A DNA stretch of 6,301 bases from Hydrogenophaga sp. Lineage in GTDB: Bacteria > Pseudomonadota > Gammaproteobacteria > Burkholderiales > Burkholderiaceae_C. Each line of letters opens with the position of its first letter. Positions within the stretch are counted from its first letter, which is position 1. This document shows positions 6,215-6,301 of the stretch, one piece after another. A program made the position numbers and the translations under genes. The notes under the pieces were generated by a model, which worked only from the letters and a program-made list of their open reading frames with translations, was not told the DNA's origin and did not search any database. The stretch spans positions 1 through 6,301 of the forward strand of contig JAGXRS010000070.1 of NCBI GenBank assembly GCA_018335615.1. Reading direction: 5' to 3'.

Positions 6215-6301
6215 CAAGCCAGTTCTTCGCGCGCCTCGACCAGCAACTGCCGCACCCGGCTGCCGCCGCCCACCGCCGCCACGGCGCGCACGCGCAGCGC
6301 C
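6214..6301 (-). CDS. C-terminal end of an unidentified gene (5' part outside window)
   Basis: Reading leftwards from the edge, one frame gives 28 codons and ends at TGA 6216-6214: a basic, Val/Arg/Ala-rich segment with GGGSR in its middle, then a probable terminal helix ending VEAREELA. Codon third positions are almost all G or C, as expected for a real gene here. The stop overlaps the ATG of the following gene by one base (TGATG), the strongest sign that both frames are real and form an operon. The fragment is too short to identify. Confidence 0.55.
   Translation of the reverse strand, partial: ALRVRAVAAVGGGSRVRQLLVEAREELA

Overview
The window is GC-rich, and its gene content and protein sequences look like a betaproteobacterium of the order Burkholderiales, most probably the Comamonadaceae (Hydrogenophaga/Acidovorax-like). 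This rests on the eno-ftsB adjacency, the TTG-started HslO, the gamma-carbonic anhydrase-hslO pair, the DUF455 ferritin-like gene, and -10 boxes lying directly against start codons. The assignment is inferred from protein similarity that I recall, not from a search.

Left part (1-1278, + strand): the 3' end of enolase (eno), then the divisome gene ftsB. A NadR/nicotinamide-riboside-kinase-like P-loop ATPase follows, whose GTG start overlaps the ftsB stop (GTGA). The ATPase ends in a Cys/His cluster that may bind zinc. Middle (1318-2861, - strand): a gamma-class carbonic anhydrase-like protein followed by hslO, the redox-regulated chaperone Hsp33, as a likely two-gene operon convergent with the ftsB-ATPase pair.

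The 70-bp divergent gap 2862-2931 holds a near-palindromic element in which a + strand and a - strand -10 box overlap. It faces the carbonic anhydrase on one side and a DUF455 ferritin-like protein (2932-3810) on the other. A 112-bp gap with a strong hairpin and a start-adjacent -10 box then leads to dbpA (3923-5344), the DEAD-box RNA helicase with a C-terminal 23S-rRNA-binding domain. A possible 40-codon ORF behind a consensus Shine-Dalgarno sequence follows dbpA.

Right part (5469-6301): a short intergenic stretch with several inverted repeats and a small two-CxxC zinc-ribbon-like protein on + (5559-5813). Converging on it is a pair of - strand genes of unknown function: a partial gene ending at 6214 and a 151-aa gene starting in its stop codon (TGATG). 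The 151-aa gene runs 55 bp into the 3' end of the zinc-ribbon gene.

Most of the window is conserved housekeeping sequence. I see no CRISPR array, mobile element, phage gene, tRNA or rRNA. The points most worth following are the zinc-tailed NadR-like kinase coupled to ftsB, the symmetric divergent promoter with possible leaderless transcripts, the small ORF after dbpA, and the unidentified pair at the right edge.
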